Part shown: in pieces, positions 33,798 to 41,487 of the stretch
Numbering within the stretch: position 1 is the first letter of the stretch
Layout: each line of letters begins with the position of its first letter
Source: a virus
DNA length: 55,638 bases
IMG/VR virus record: IMGVR_UViG_3300028802_000018
Location: 1 to 55,638 of that record
Strand: one strand, 5' to 3'
The notes under the pieces: model-generated
What the model was told of the DNA's origin: nothing
Seen by the model: only the letters and a program-made list of their open reading frames with translations
The model's database searches: none
Position numbers and translations under genes: made by a program

Positions 33798-34406
33798 TCA
33801 AAACTCCTCTGCACTTTCTGTCTCTGTCGGCGGTGCTGCGGCTGTCGGCTTGGCGTTGTTGACCGGCGGCGGAACCTCAGATGCCGCAGGAACAGCGGCT
33901 ACGGCAGCCGGCATGGCCTGGGGACGAGGCACCCACTTGGAGATCTTCAGCACCGGCTGATAGTTCGTGCCCTGCCGCGATTTGACAGGCACAACCTTCT
34001 CACAGACGATCACCGGCACGAGGCCCTGCTTTGCCTGCGGTGCGGTTTCGTACTGCTCCTCGTACACCTCCTTGATTGCGATGATGGCGGCGTTGCTGGA
34101 CGAGGAGAACTCCCGCAGCCCGCCGATTTCCTTCGGGCTGAAGACGTTGACGGCGAAACCACGCCGATGCATTGGCGTCGGCTGCGGGGCCGTCGAGCCG
34201 TTGTCCCAGACCGAATTTGGCGCCTGCCCTTCGACAAACAGAATCCACCCCGTCTTGATGTTGGCGAGGTCGAAGATGGCCGTCAGATTGACAACTTCAT
34301 TCTCGCCACCGTCCTCGGTCTTGCTGTACCAGCGGCCGGCCTTTGCGTTGAATTTCAGGTAGGGGACGAAATCCCCGCCGGTACGCGGTTCTACATTGAG
34401 TGCCAT
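33798..34406 (-). CDS. Putative single-stranded DNA-binding protein
   Basis: 202 residues. The N-terminal 150 residues (FVPYLKFNAKAGRWYSKTED, TAIFDLANIKTGWILFVEG, GFAVNVFSPKEIGGLREFSS) belong to a phage family encoded between a RecB-type nuclease and the primase-helicase. The end is Pro/Ala-rich and closes with acidic ESAEEF, reminiscent of the tip by which SSB recruits partners. The OB fold is not directly recognisable, so SSB function is inferred from tail, strand pattern and position. Confidence 0.6.
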   Translation of the reverse strand: MALNVEPRTGGDFVPYLKFNAKAGRWYSKTEDGGENEVVNLTAIFDLANIKTGWILFVEGQAPNSVWDNGSTAPQPTPMHRRGFAVNVFSPKEIGGLREFSSSSNAAIIAIKEVYEEQYETAPQAKQGLVPVIVCEKVVPVKSRQGTNYQPVLKISKWVPRPQAMPAAVAAVPAASEVPPPVNNAKPTAAAPPTETESAEEF

Positions 34407-34444
34407 TGCTCGTTACCTTTCCAGTTGACCGTTGTGCTTTACCG

Positions 34445-35350
34445 TTATGCCGCTGTAGCGCGCGGCCCGCTCACCGACCAGATTTGGCTCTGGCGGTAAT
34501 CCTCTGTCTCTTTAATCAGGCGTTGGCCCTGATCACAAAATTGTAGAGCAGGGCAATAGTCAGCGCAACGCTTTTGTTCAGCCGGTCGCTCCCTGATTTC
34601 GTGTCCTGCGCCTGCCAATGAACACGCTGCATTCGCCTCGGCCTCTGTATCGAACAGCTTGGTAGCGCGGACGTTCTTCCCTTTGTACAAGGCATAGACC
34701 GCTGGCCGCTCCCACCGTTCGTCGGCAGAGCATTCCGGCAAGGTATGTTGCGCTTTGCCGTGGGCCATGAGGCGTTCCCTGATGTACGCTTCGGTAACTT
34801 GACGAGGCCACATTGTTACCGGGATTACGAGTGCAGGCGTTTGTGGGTAGTCGGCGGTGTGCTTTGACTTAGCTTTCTGCCAATCGCGAAGAATGGCGAC
34901 AACTTCAAGGTTGGTAACGGTGTACCCGTGCTCGCGCAGCATCAGCGCATAGATATTTTCCTGCGCTTCCCATTCCGGCTTGGACCCGTCCTTGATGGCA
35001 TAGGTGGAAGTCATCTTGTAATCTTGCAGGCGTCCATCGCTTTCTAGTAGATAGCGATCAAACGCGCCTGAGATACGCCACCCGTGCCGCTCTATGAACA
35101 GGCGTTCCTCGCACCATGCCTGATCGTCGGCGCGCTCAAGGATGCCGTGTGCGATCTGACCCATCAGTGCCCAGATGCGCTCGCTGACATCTTCTGTAAG
35201 CTCGTCGGCATGGGCAATTTCGAGGGCACGCTTGCGAGCCGGGCCGATCATCCCTGTGACGGAGATATGCGCGTCGCCCCTGCTGTACCTGTCATTCTGC
35301 ACCGCTTTGGCGATGGATGACGGGAGGTTGAGACGGTTTGTTATTTTCAT
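34445..35350 (-). CDS. PD-(D/E)XK nuclease, Cas4/RecB-like, with Cys cluster
   Basis: 301 residues from ATG 35350 (ATGA overlap with the preceding stop). Catalytic pattern: EERLF, GAFDRYL (Asp 98), LQDYKMT (Asp 110, Lys 112) and the QENIYALML motif (130-138), which define the RecB/Cas4 nuclease family. A C-terminal Cys cluster (RCADYCPALQFC) with an upstream Cys could hold an iron-sulphur cluster as in Cas4 or AddB. Coupled with the SSB-like and helicase genes, it probably processes DNA ends in phage recombination. Confidence 0.8.
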   Translation of the reverse strand: MKITNRLNLPSSIAKAVQNDRYSRGDAHISVTGMIGPARKRALEIAHADELTEDVSERIWALMGQIAHGILERADDQAWCEERLFIERHGWRISGAFDRYLLESDGRLQDYKMTSTYAIKDGSKPEWEAQENIYALMLREHGYTVTNLEVVAILRDWQKAKSKHTADYPQTPALVIPVTMWPRQVTEAYIRERLMAHGKAQHTLPECSADERWERPAVYALYKGKNVRATKLFDTEAEANAACSLAGAGHEIRERPAEQKRCADYCPALQFCDQGQRLIKETEDYRQSQIWSVSGPRATAA

Positions 35351-35724
35351 AGACCTAGTTCCCGTTTGCATACTTGGAAGATGTCATCCGGCTCACCCGG
35401 CAGCGGATCATCGAACTCGCACAAGTCGGCATTCTGGCGAACACGAATAATGCGCGAGCCGATCATTTCTAGAGCGGTGTACCGGACATCTGTTGGCGCT
35501 GCGCGCAGCCATTCATGAGTTTGGCGAGTAACGTAATCCACCATATCGCCGGAATCATCGATCCCGAAATGCCGGAGCGTTACTGATAACTGCCGCAGGC
35601 GACTGCCATACTGAGGGTCATCGAACATGGTTTTATACAGAAGCTTCTTTGCCGCGCGATAGTGGCGCGCCAGCCGCTCCCGCTCGGCGAGGGCTTTGTC
35701 GGTGGCGGTTTGTGGTTGTTTCAT
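35347..35724 (-). CDS. Hypothetical protein in the recombination operon
   Basis: 125 residues from ATG 35724 (overlap with the preceding stop). Helical: a basic first half (LAERERLARHYRAAKKLLYK) and an acidic end (DLCEFDDPLPGEPDDI). The gene lies between nucleases and is coupled on both sides. No family recognised. Confidence 0.55.
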   Translation of the reverse strand: MKQPQTATDKALAERERLARHYRAAKKLLYKTMFDDPQYGSRLRQLSVTLRHFGIDDSGDMVDYVTRQTHEWLRAAPTDVRYTALEMIGSRIIRVRQNADLCEFDDPLPGEPDDIFQVCKRELGL

Positions 35725-35903
35725 GATCCAGATTTCCAAATAGGCCAGCCCAGCCTTGCTAGAGCCACTAGCTCCAGTAACTTTGTGCTTGTGATAGTGT
35801 GGGCGTCAACAACCCAATCGTGTCCCTTCTCAGCGTTATCAATTTTTAGTTTCAGTGTACGTCGCGCCTCATCATGAAGCCGATCTAATTCATCAAGGTG
35901 CAT
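35721..35903 (-). CDS. Small helical protein
   Basis: 60 residues, start overlapping the VRR-NUC gene by 11 bases, stop overlapping the next gene by 4. Charged coiled start (LDELDRLHDEARRTLKLKI) and a hydrophobic end (LLELVALARLGWPIW). Function unknown. Confidence 0.55.
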   Translation of the reverse strand: MHLDELDRLHDEARRTLKLKIDNAEKGHDWVVDAHTITSTKLLELVALARLGWPIWKSGS

Positions 35904-36393
35904 CAGACAATTCCTTTGTAATACCCTTGCGAATCAATTCCGTTGATAGCGATTCCGAGCGCAGGGGTACGCCATAATACCGCAGCGTAATGAGCACCAC
36001 ATCGAGCGTCTCGGCAACGACGACCCATGCGCCCGCTCGTCTAAGACGTGCGTGCATGTCGCGTTGTCGTTGCTCGTGAATAGTGTATGTGCCGGTTCGT
36101 TGGGTGCGCTCGGTCCACCCTCTAGGCTTCAACTCAATAAAGCCTACCTTGCTGCAGTCGATAAACATCCAATCCGGCAGCCCCGCAACGACACCCATGC
36201 GCGCAGCCATGATGCGCTGCATGTCGCCATGGCGTTCGCCACGCAAATGTATAGCGATCGCATTGCCGCCGAGGCCGATCTTGCGGAAATAAGCCGCAAT
36301 GGTCAGGTGCTCAGCGGTCTCCGAGACGACCGGAGCCTTCCGAGCCTTGCGCGCAGGGCGTGCGGGTGATACATATACGGGGTTGTCGGCCAT
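35893..36393 (-). CDS. VRR-NUC-type nuclease
   Basis: 166 residues from ATG 36393 with GGAGG upstream. The core AGLPDWMFIDCSKVGFIELK (two motifs: GLPD with the metal-binding Asp, and IELK with Glu and Lys) followed by QRDMHARLRRAGAWVVVAET is the VRR-NUC fold, a structure-specific or Holliday-junction-type nuclease found in phages. It probably resolves recombination intermediates together with the SNF2-type helicase. Confidence 0.85.
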   Translation of the reverse strand: MADNPVYVSPARPARKARKAPVVSETAEHLTIAAYFRKIGLGGNAIAIHLRGERHGDMQRIMAARMGVVAGLPDWMFIDCSKVGFIELKPRGWTERTQRTGTYTIHEQRQRDMHARLRRAGAWVVVAETLDVVLITLRYYGVPLRSESLSTELIRKGITKELSDAP

Positions 36394-36421
36394 CGATGCC
36401 TCCACGCATCAGTGTGGCTTG

Positions 36422-36456
36422 GGAGCGTCGGTGTGGCAGCCGACGCTCCTTTCATT
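36422..36456 (+). terminator. Strong hairpin with T-rich tail in plus direction
   Basis: GGAGCGTCGG (36422-36431) pairs perfectly with CCGACGCTCC (36440-36449) around an 8-base loop and is followed by TTTCATTTT. This is a factor-independent terminator as read on the plus strand, but both neighbouring genes lie on the minus strand. It would block antisense transcription, or the stem may serve another role. Confidence 0.6.
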
Positions 36457-36493
36457 TTAGGAGACTACGCCTCGGTACGGTGTCGCGCAAGGG

Positions 36494-36712
36494 TCATTTT
36501 AGGCGCGGTAAGAAGAACGCTGGCACCGGCTCGCCCGCGCGTACACGATCACCAATCACTTTGATAGCGAGTGCCCAACACCCTATGGCGTCAGCCTCCC
36601 AATCATAATCATCAATTGGCGGCGAACAGGTCTGTTCTGCCGCGCTCTCGTTCGGCGGTGCGGAGGTTGGCGACGGCTTGCCGATAATAGGATGATTTGA
36701 GTTCTGCTCCAA
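36494..36712 (-). CDS. Possible small protein with TTG start overlapping the methyltransferase
   Basis: 72 residues from TTG 36712, which has AGGGAGG eight bases upstream, inside the 3' end of the methyltransferase gene (101-base overlap in another frame). Only residues after about 33 lie outside the overlap: YDWEADAIGCWALAIKVIGD, then RAGEPVPAFFLPR, which looks protein-like. No other start serves this part. Moderate support. Confidence 0.5.
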   Translation of the reverse strand: MEQNSNHPIIGKPSPTSAPPNESAAEQTCSPPIDDYDWEADAIGCWALAIKVIGDRVRAGEPVPAFFLPRLK

Positions 36713-37595
36713 CGAAACGCCTCCCTAATTCGATCGACACATATCCAGCCGTGCCAATGCCGGTAAACGGCGATAGCACAATGTCACCTGGATTGGTCCA
36801 TATCTGCATACACCGACGCACCACCGTCAACTGCAACGGCGAGATGTGCCGCTCATCGTGTTCCTCGCGTGCCATCCGAAACGATAGCGTGTCAGATTGG
36901 TTGATATCGCTCCACACTGGATCGGCGACACGTTGCCAGACCATAATAGACTTGTGTTCTTTGAATGTCCGGTTGCCGCTAGGTTCCCATGTTCGACGCG
37001 CCTCAGTGGTTAACTCCGCATCGGTCATGTCGTCGCCATAGTAGGTTTCCAGCACGCCGGCCACCGGCTCGTCATTTTCCCCTGGCTTCCGCATAGTTAT
37101 GACGAAATCAGCAATCCCCATGCGGCTGATCGCCGAATCCTTCACAACCTGCTTGTGCAGCAGACCGAGCGCTTTTGTCCTTTGCATTGCTACAACCGGG
37201 TCTTTTCTGATTGTCACTCGCGAGTGATAGCGGAACCCGACATCCTGCGATAACCGTATGATATCCCCTGGAAAATCCCGCATTCCTATAAACCCGTCGC
37301 GGGTTATGCTTGTCGGGATTTCCATGCAATGCACGCTCATCAATCGTCCCGGTTTAAGTGCACGGAACACCCCGTCGAGCACGAACCCGAAATGCTCCCA
37401 GAATACCTTGTCGTCGCTGTTGTTTGACACGTCGCGCGGGTTGTCGCTGAACGTGTATAAGCTGGCGAAAGGGGGAGAGAAGATCGAGAAATGTACGCTA
37501 TTCTCCGGAAGCCCTTTCATCATTTCGATACAGTCTGAGTTGTAAAGTGCCCACCCCGAGCCCTGCTCTTGGGAGATAACTTTAACGTCAGTCAT
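36612..37595 (-). CDS. DNA methyltransferase (N6/N4 amino type)
   Basis: 327 residues. Motif IV is FSPPFAS (39-45), the S/DPPY-type catalytic motif; motif I is SPFTGIGTAGY near the C-terminus with GRRFVGAELKSSYY after it. Motif order IV then I indicates the beta-type amino-methyltransferases. Target site cannot be read from sequence. It lies in the early operon beside a second methyltransferase-like gene and the helicase; it may protect phage DNA from restriction or alter host gene control. Confidence 0.85.
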   Translation of the reverse strand: MTDVKVISQEQGSGWALYNSDCIEMMKGLPENSVHFSIFSPPFASLYTFSDNPRDVSNNSDDKVFWEHFGFVLDGVFRALKPGRLMSVHCMEIPTSITRDGFIGMRDFPGDIIRLSQDVGFRYHSRVTIRKDPVVAMQRTKALGLLHKQVVKDSAISRMGIADFVITMRKPGENDEPVAGVLETYYGDDMTDAELTTEARRTWEPSGNRTFKEHKSIMVWQRVADPVWSDINQSDTLSFRMAREEHDERHISPLQLTVVRRCMQIWTNPGDIVLSPFTGIGTAGYVSIELGRRFVGAELKSSYYRQAVANLRTAERERGRTDLFAAN

Positions 37596-37598
37596 TTT

Positions 37599-38195
37599 CT
37601 ATATCCAATCCAAGTTACATTTTCCAACGTGCGAACGATCCCACACGAACCATGCGAAAGCGAGCATCCCGCCCTTCGTTCCTTCATCCTGCACTATGGG
37701 TCCGAATAGTGTTTCGCGGCGCGCGGGAGGCCCGCTGGCAATGGCAAGTCTCCTGCGAAAAACAAACACGCGGCTCGGTGGTGACTTATCAAACAGCATG
37801 CCCCGCTCTATTCCCTCAAGGAATCTCAATTGCATCAGCATCGCTACTTTGATAGGACAAAGAGAGAGTGCGTGCCGAACAAATTCAAGTGCGATACCAA
37901 ACGGCGGATTGGTTACTATGTTTGGCGCCAGCAATCGCGATGAGAGTAAGAAATCGTCGCCGCCACCCAATCCACGATCGACTAAGTCGGATGCTATTAC
38001 TTCATGGCCGGCAGCGGAAAGGACGCGACAGATTGCCCCATCACCGCATGCTGGCTCCCAAATAGGACCGCTGAATTTCTCAACCCTTAACAACGATTCC
38101 GTCCCAATCTGCGGGGTAGGATAGAAGTCATCGGCTTGGCGATCGCCATGAGGAGCATCGCCGTTGAAACGCCGGCCGACCGTTAGATCAACCAT
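37599..38195 (-). CDS. SAM-dependent methyltransferase-like protein
   Basis: 198 residues. WEPACGDGAI (46-55) matches the SAM-binding motif I and VTNPPFG (94-100) the NPPF/Y catalytic motif of adenine methyltransferases. No separate target-recognition domain, so specificity may be low or supplied by a partner. It overlaps the helicase gene by 13 bases and precedes the other methyltransferase by 3. Confidence 0.75.
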   Translation of the reverse strand: MVDLTVGRRFNGDAPHGDRQADDFYPTPQIGTESLLRVEKFSGPIWEPACGDGAICRVLSAAGHEVIASDLVDRGLGGGDDFLLSSRLLAPNIVTNPPFGIALEFVRHALSLCPIKVAMLMQLRFLEGIERGMLFDKSPPSRVFVFRRRLAIASGPPARRETLFGPIVQDEGTKGGMLAFAWFVWDRSHVGKCNLDWI

Positions 38196-39592
38196 TCGGG
38201 AACTACCATAGGAACCTGAGGGCTATACGCCGCGCTTGCGTTTCTCCCTCCGATAACCTGTTCACGCATCAAGTCTCGCATATGCCCGCTCATTGCGTCG
38301 AGCATTTTGTCGAATGCTTCTTCCTTACGCCGCAGGTTGGCGACGACCGCACCCTCAAGTTCGGATGCGATGAAATAGACATCGACCGAGCGCGACTGCC
38401 CGAAGCGCCAGCATCGCCGAATTGCCTGATAGACCTGCTCGAAGCTGTCGGTCAGCCCAACCATAATCATGCGGGCGCAATGTTGGTAATTCATTCCGTG
38501 GCCGCAGATCTGAGCCTTGCTGACGAGATGCAGCGGCCGGCCATCCTTGAATCCGAGAAGTCGCGTGATCTTCTGCTCGGTCGGATCACGGCCGGCAACC
38601 TGTAGCGCCGTTGGCAACAGCCGCTCGATCGCATCCGCCTCGCTATTTAGGTTACAGAGCACCAGCCACGGCTCGTTAGGCTCCTGCAGTATGATCTCGG
38701 CGGCGGCTAGCACCCGAGCCTCGGCCGTGTCCTTGCGCACGCCTATACGCTCGCCCAGCGTTGATGCAGGCATCGGGAACAGCATCCCGCCAGTCGGCTT
38801 ATACTCGGCCGCAACCGTGACCTGTTCCAGTCGGAGCGGCGGTAGATCATATCCCGGCTCGTCGAACCCGAGATCGGCAGGATGCCGCACCATTACCGAC
38901 CATGATGCGAGCCATCGCCAGAAATCTTTGGCCGCATGACGCTTCAACCGCCAGCCATCGTTGCCCTGGCTGTGATCGTTCGCCCGGATAGACCCATCGT
39001 GGACAAAAAACATCGACAGCATTTCCTTGGCGGTCATCACCCCGAGGAACTCGGCATGTTGTCCTAGCTCGGTATAGTCGTTCGGTGCTGGAGTTGCGGT
39101 ACAGCAGAGTTTCCAGGGTGTATTGATACACGCCTCGGTCAACATGGTCCGGGTTGCGCCATCCTGGCTCTTGATGATTCCACTCTCGTCGAGCACGATA
39201 CCGGCGAACTCGCCGATGGCGAATTTCTCGAACCGCTCGTAATTGGTGACAACGATATTTGACCGGATCGCCGATTTGTCCGCTGCATAGGCTACGCTCC
39301 CGATACCGAACTTCACAGCCTCTGCGACGGTCTGCTCGGCAACGGCAAGCGGTGTAAGCACGAGAACGGGTGCGTCTTCCTCGGCAACAACAGCTTGTGC
39401 CCACGATAATTGTTGAACGGTTTTACCTAGGCCGGTGCCCTCGAACATCGCCGCGCGACCTCGACGCAAAGCCCATGACGTGATTGCTGCCTGGAATGGC
39501 TTGAGCGCGACAGGTAGCGGTGGAACCTCGCGCACCCCGCTCGGCGGTGCGGCCGGCGACTTCGAAGCGAGGAAATCGGCATAATCGCTCAT
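38183..39592 (-). CDS. SNF2/DEAD-type helicase
   Basis: 469 residues. Motif I EGTGLGKT (51-58), motif Ia LVLTPLAV, motif II DESG (135-138), motif III TATPAPND (165-172), and motif VI QAIRRCWRFGQ near residue 405 are all in place. The family resembles SNF2-type ATPases of phages, which remodel or translocate on duplex DNA. It is coupled to the methyltransferase and zinc-finger genes. Likely works with the nucleases in recombination-dependent replication. Confidence 0.88.
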   Translation of the reverse strand: MSDYADFLASKSPAAPPSGVREVPPLPVALKPFQAAITSWALRRGRAAMFEGTGLGKTVQQLSWAQAVVAEEDAPVLVLTPLAVAEQTVAEAVKFGIGSVAYAADKSAIRSNIVVTNYERFEKFAIGEFAGIVLDESGIIKSQDGATRTMLTEACINTPWKLCCTATPAPNDYTELGQHAEFLGVMTAKEMLSMFFVHDGSIRANDHSQGNDGWRLKRHAAKDFWRWLASWSVMVRHPADLGFDEPGYDLPPLRLEQVTVAAEYKPTGGMLFPMPASTLGERIGVRKDTAEARVLAAAEIILQEPNEPWLVLCNLNSEADAIERLLPTALQVAGRDPTEQKITRLLGFKDGRPLHLVSKAQICGHGMNYQHCARMIMVGLTDSFEQVYQAIRRCWRFGQSRSVDVYFIASELEGAVVANLRRKEEAFDKMLDAMSGHMRDLMREQVIGGRNASAAYSPQVPMVVPEWLI

Positions 39593-39798
39593 GCGCTGCG
39601 CCTCCGCTCGCGTATCGCCATTGTTCGGTAATGGGCTTTAGTTTTTTCGTCGCAATTGAAAACAGATTGCTCCGGGTTGAACCAAGCCCATAGATCGGCG
39701 GCCTCCCGTTCCAGCGTCGGATCGCAAGCGGCACAAAGTGGCGGGGCGAAGCGTACAAGCGGGAAGCCACCACAGGAACAGCACACGGGTTCGGGCAT
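39589..39798 (-). CDS. Small zinc-finger protein
   Basis: 69 residues. CCSCGG and CAAC, 15 residues apart, form a C4-type zinc site in the first 27 residues; the rest is helical with a basic end (YRTMAIRERRRSA). Starts directly after TAA of the preceding tiny frame and overlaps the helicase start (ATGA). It may be a partner of the helicase. Confidence 0.65.
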   Translation of the reverse strand: MPEPVCCSCGGFPLVRFAPPLCAACDPTLEREAADLWAWFNPEQSVFNCDEKTKAHYRTMAIRERRRSA

Positions 39799-39876
39799 TT
39801 AGTCGCTCCTCTCTCCCTCCGCGACGAGACGCGGTATCGCCTCCATCATGTCGGCGTGATCGATCCGAACTGTCAC
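39799..39876 (-). CDS. Possible 25-residue coupled peptide
   Basis: GTG 39876 overlaps the stop of the GcrA-like gene (GTGA) with GGAGG seven bases upstream, and the frame ends in TAA just before the zinc-finger ATG. The product is acidic and helical (RIDHADMMEAIPRLVAEGER). The spacing is what one would expect of a real coupled gene, but its size leaves doubt. Confidence 0.4.
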   Translation of the reverse strand: MTVRIDHADMMEAIPRLVAEGERSD

Positions 39877-40271
39877 GCGCCGCGCCTCCGCTCGAATGGC
39901 CGCTCGGCGTTGTCCGTCATCCTGGCCGGCACGATGCCAGCCGGACGCGGTGCCGCTAGAATATCGTCTAGCTTGGCGTGGAGCGCGTCGAGGCGCGTGT
40001 AGATCGTCTCCCACGGCCCCCGTAGCGCCTCCTGCTTGAGCCGCCCCATCTGCTGTACGCTAGGGACAAAGCCCACGCCGCGCACCAACCCGAGCCGCAC
40101 CCGCTTACCTACCGCCGCGTTTTTGCTGATCCCCATGCGTCTGCCGATCTCGGAACAGGTTAACCCCTCTTCGACGTACAGTCGCTTAAATTCAGCGACC
40201 TTATCTGCGGGCCATGTTGCTTCCGAGAGGGCTTGGTTTTTATTCATGGTGGGGTCAATTCGCTTTGTCAT
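39873..40271 (-). CDS. GcrA-like cell-cycle regulator
   Basis: 132 residues; start ATG 40271 overlaps the GapR-like stop (ATGA). WPADKVAEFKRLYVEEGLTC, then SEIGRRMGISKNAAVGKRVRLGL, is the N-terminal helix-turn-helix of GcrA, which in alphaproteobacteria binds sigma-70 and promoters carrying methylated GANTC sites. The C-terminal part (a coiled region and a basic end, PFERRRGA) differs from the host type. A phage copy could redirect host transcription. It lies next to a GapR-like gene and upstream of two methyltransferase genes. Confidence 0.8.
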   Translation of the reverse strand: MTKRIDPTMNKNQALSEATWPADKVAEFKRLYVEEGLTCSEIGRRMGISKNAAVGKRVRLGLVRGVGFVPSVQQMGRLKQEALRGPWETIYTRLDALHAKLDDILAAPRPAGIVPARMTDNAERPFERRRGA

Positions 40272-40549
40272 TCGGCAGCGGCCCGTAAAGCAGCCTCGCC
40301 GAGCGGGGTGTCGAGGAGCATGCCCAAAGCACGCTTGTACGACGCTAGTAGGGTCTCTTGCTCATCAACATCATCTTTGTCCATCCGCCTGAGTTTGATG
40401 ATCTGGCGCATGATCTTGGTGTCGAACCCAGCGCCCTTTGCCTCGATGTAGACATCTTTAATATCAGTCGCGACATCGCGCTTGTTTTCCTCAAGGCGTT
40501 CGATCCGCTCAATCAGAGAGCGCAGTACATCACCGGATAGATTAGTCAT
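40268..40549 (-). CDS. GapR-like (DUF2312) nucleoid protein
   Basis: 93 residues. LRSLIERIERLEENKRDVAT, then DIKDVYIEAKGAGFDTKIM, then RQIIKLRRMD, matches DUF2312, the family of GapR, which binds overtwisted DNA ahead of forks and RNA polymerase in alphaproteobacteria. Size equals the full family. The C-terminal extension (LDTPLGEAALRAAAE) is short. It probably aids phage DNA replication or supercoiling control and strongly points to an alphaproteobacterial host. Confidence 0.88.
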   Translation of the reverse strand: MTNLSGDVLRSLIERIERLEENKRDVATDIKDVYIEAKGAGFDTKIMRQIIKLRRMDKDDVDEQETLLASYKRALGMLLDTPLGEAALRAAAE

Positions 40550-40572
40550 GCTTTTCTCCTAGGTTGAAAGAA

Positions 40573-40612
40573 GTGGCCGTGCCGCCACAGGGGATGAAGA
40601 CGGCACGGCCAC
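40573..40612 (-). terminator. Long hairpin upstream of the GapR-like gene
   Basis: GTGGCCGTGCCG (40573-40584) pairs perfectly with CGGCACGGCCAC (40601-40612) around a 16-base loop. On the minus strand it is followed by TTCTTTC, a weak T-rich tail. It lies between the first five operon genes and GapR, so it may partly end transcription or set a level step. Confidence 0.55.
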
Positions 40613-40653
40613 CTGTCGCTCAAAGCCCGCGTCACCTTCGAGCCGAGCAGACC

Positions 40654-40917
40654 TCAACACGAATACCCCCGAATACACAATGAAGCTGGTGGAAAACAAC
40701 CGCTCGGAGCGGGGAGGCACCATGCCTCTGTGATCTCAAGATCGCGGAACAACCCAAACTTGAAGACCGCCTTAATTGCCTCCTGGCACGTCTCAAACGA
40801 TTTCGCGCAAATAGGCTCCGGTGCTGGCGGAACCGTGACGAGTTCATAATCACTCGAACCGGCAGCGGCGACGAGGGCCACGAACGATGCAGCGAACAGG
40901 GGTGCTGGGAGGATCAT
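40654..40917 (-). CDS. Small secreted Cys-rich protein
   Basis: 87 residues. N-terminal hydrophobic segment (APLFAASFVALVAAAGSS) looks like a Sec signal. The mature part has six Cys (for example CAKSFETC, CLPAPSGC, CIRGYSC), fitting disulfide bonds in the periplasm. It starts at ATG overlapping the preceding stop (ATGA). Encoded in the early operon, it may act on the envelope, for example to exclude other phages; that is inference. Confidence 0.6.
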   Translation of the reverse strand: MILPAPLFAASFVALVAAAGSSDYELVTVPPAPEPICAKSFETCQEAIKAVFKFGLFRDLEITEAWCLPAPSGCFPPASLCIRGYSC

Positions 40918-41087
40918 GTGAAGCCTGCTTTTTTCAATGCAGCCACGATCGCCGGGTCCGCTAAAAGTTTCTCAACTGCATCATGCTCGTCTAGCAATTC
41001 GGTTAACAGCGCAGGATCAAAGTTCGGCCCTTCTGTACCATCCGCTGCCGCGATGCTGCGGAGCATGAGGTATTCGTCGTTGGTCAC
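40914..41087 (-). CDS. 57-residue early protein, GTG start
   Basis: GTG 41087 overlaps the preceding stop (GTGA) and the frame ends overlapping the next start (ATGA); GAGGATCGG precedes it. The product is acidic and helical (FDPALLTELLDEHDAVEKLL, then PAIVAALKKAGF). Coupling on both sides supports a real gene. Function unknown. Confidence 0.6.
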   Translation of the reverse strand: MTNDEYLMLRSIAAADGTEGPNFDPALLTELLDEHDAVEKLLADPAIVAALKKAGFT

Positions 41088-41383
41088 TTCCGATCCTCCG
41101 GGTACGGGTCGCTGCGTGGCGCAAACTCCAAGGCTTTTAGCGATGCGACGTCTTGATGCTTTATGGATATCGCATTCGGAGCGTTCAGCGATCGCGCTGC
41201 TTGCTCCAGATATATCTCAGAGCCAAGATGCACCAGCACCCGTCCGATCCGTATCGCCGTCGCTGCGTCCATGAGGCTGATGCGCGTCAGCACGGGCTTG
41301 CCGTACTCCACGTCGTAATCCTCGATGGCGACGTTCTCGCCGTCGCGGCGAACGGATATGCCAGGAGGGGGTTTGGTGCTCAT
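41084..41383 (-). CDS. Hypothetical early protein
   Basis: 99 residues from ATG 41383, overlapping the membrane-peptide stop (ATGA). Beta-rich start (GENVAIEDYDVEYGKPV), then a helix (DAATAIRIGRVLVHLGSEIY). Function unknown. Confidence 0.6.
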   Translation of the reverse strand: MSTKPPPGISVRRDGENVAIEDYDVEYGKPVLTRISLMDAATAIRIGRVLVHLGSEIYLEQAARSLNAPNAISIKHQDVASLKALEFAPRSDPYPEDRK

Positions 41384-41487
41384 TTCAGGACATATCCTAG
41401 ATAGAAAGCTAACGCCAAAGGCGCACCCAACGAAACAATCGCCATTGTTAACCCCAGCACGACATCGAGCCACAATATGTCGGTCAT
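41380..41487 (-). CDS. 35-residue membrane peptide
   Basis: From ATG 41487, overlapping the XRE stop, to TGA 41380, overlapping the next start. Almost the whole product is one or two hydrophobic segments (VVLGLTMAIVSLGAPLALAF, then YLGYVLK). Second gene of the early operon. Function unknown; small membrane peptides of this kind can act on the host envelope. Confidence 0.55.
   Translation of the reverse strand: MTDILWLDVVLGLTMAIVSLGAPLALAFYLGYVLK

Noticed and set aside
39877-40014. Longer N-terminal extension of the tiny frame before the zinc-finger gene
   Set aside because: It overlaps the GcrA-like gene in another frame and is an Arg/Ala-rich shadow; only the 25-codon part from GTG 39876 has a start signal.
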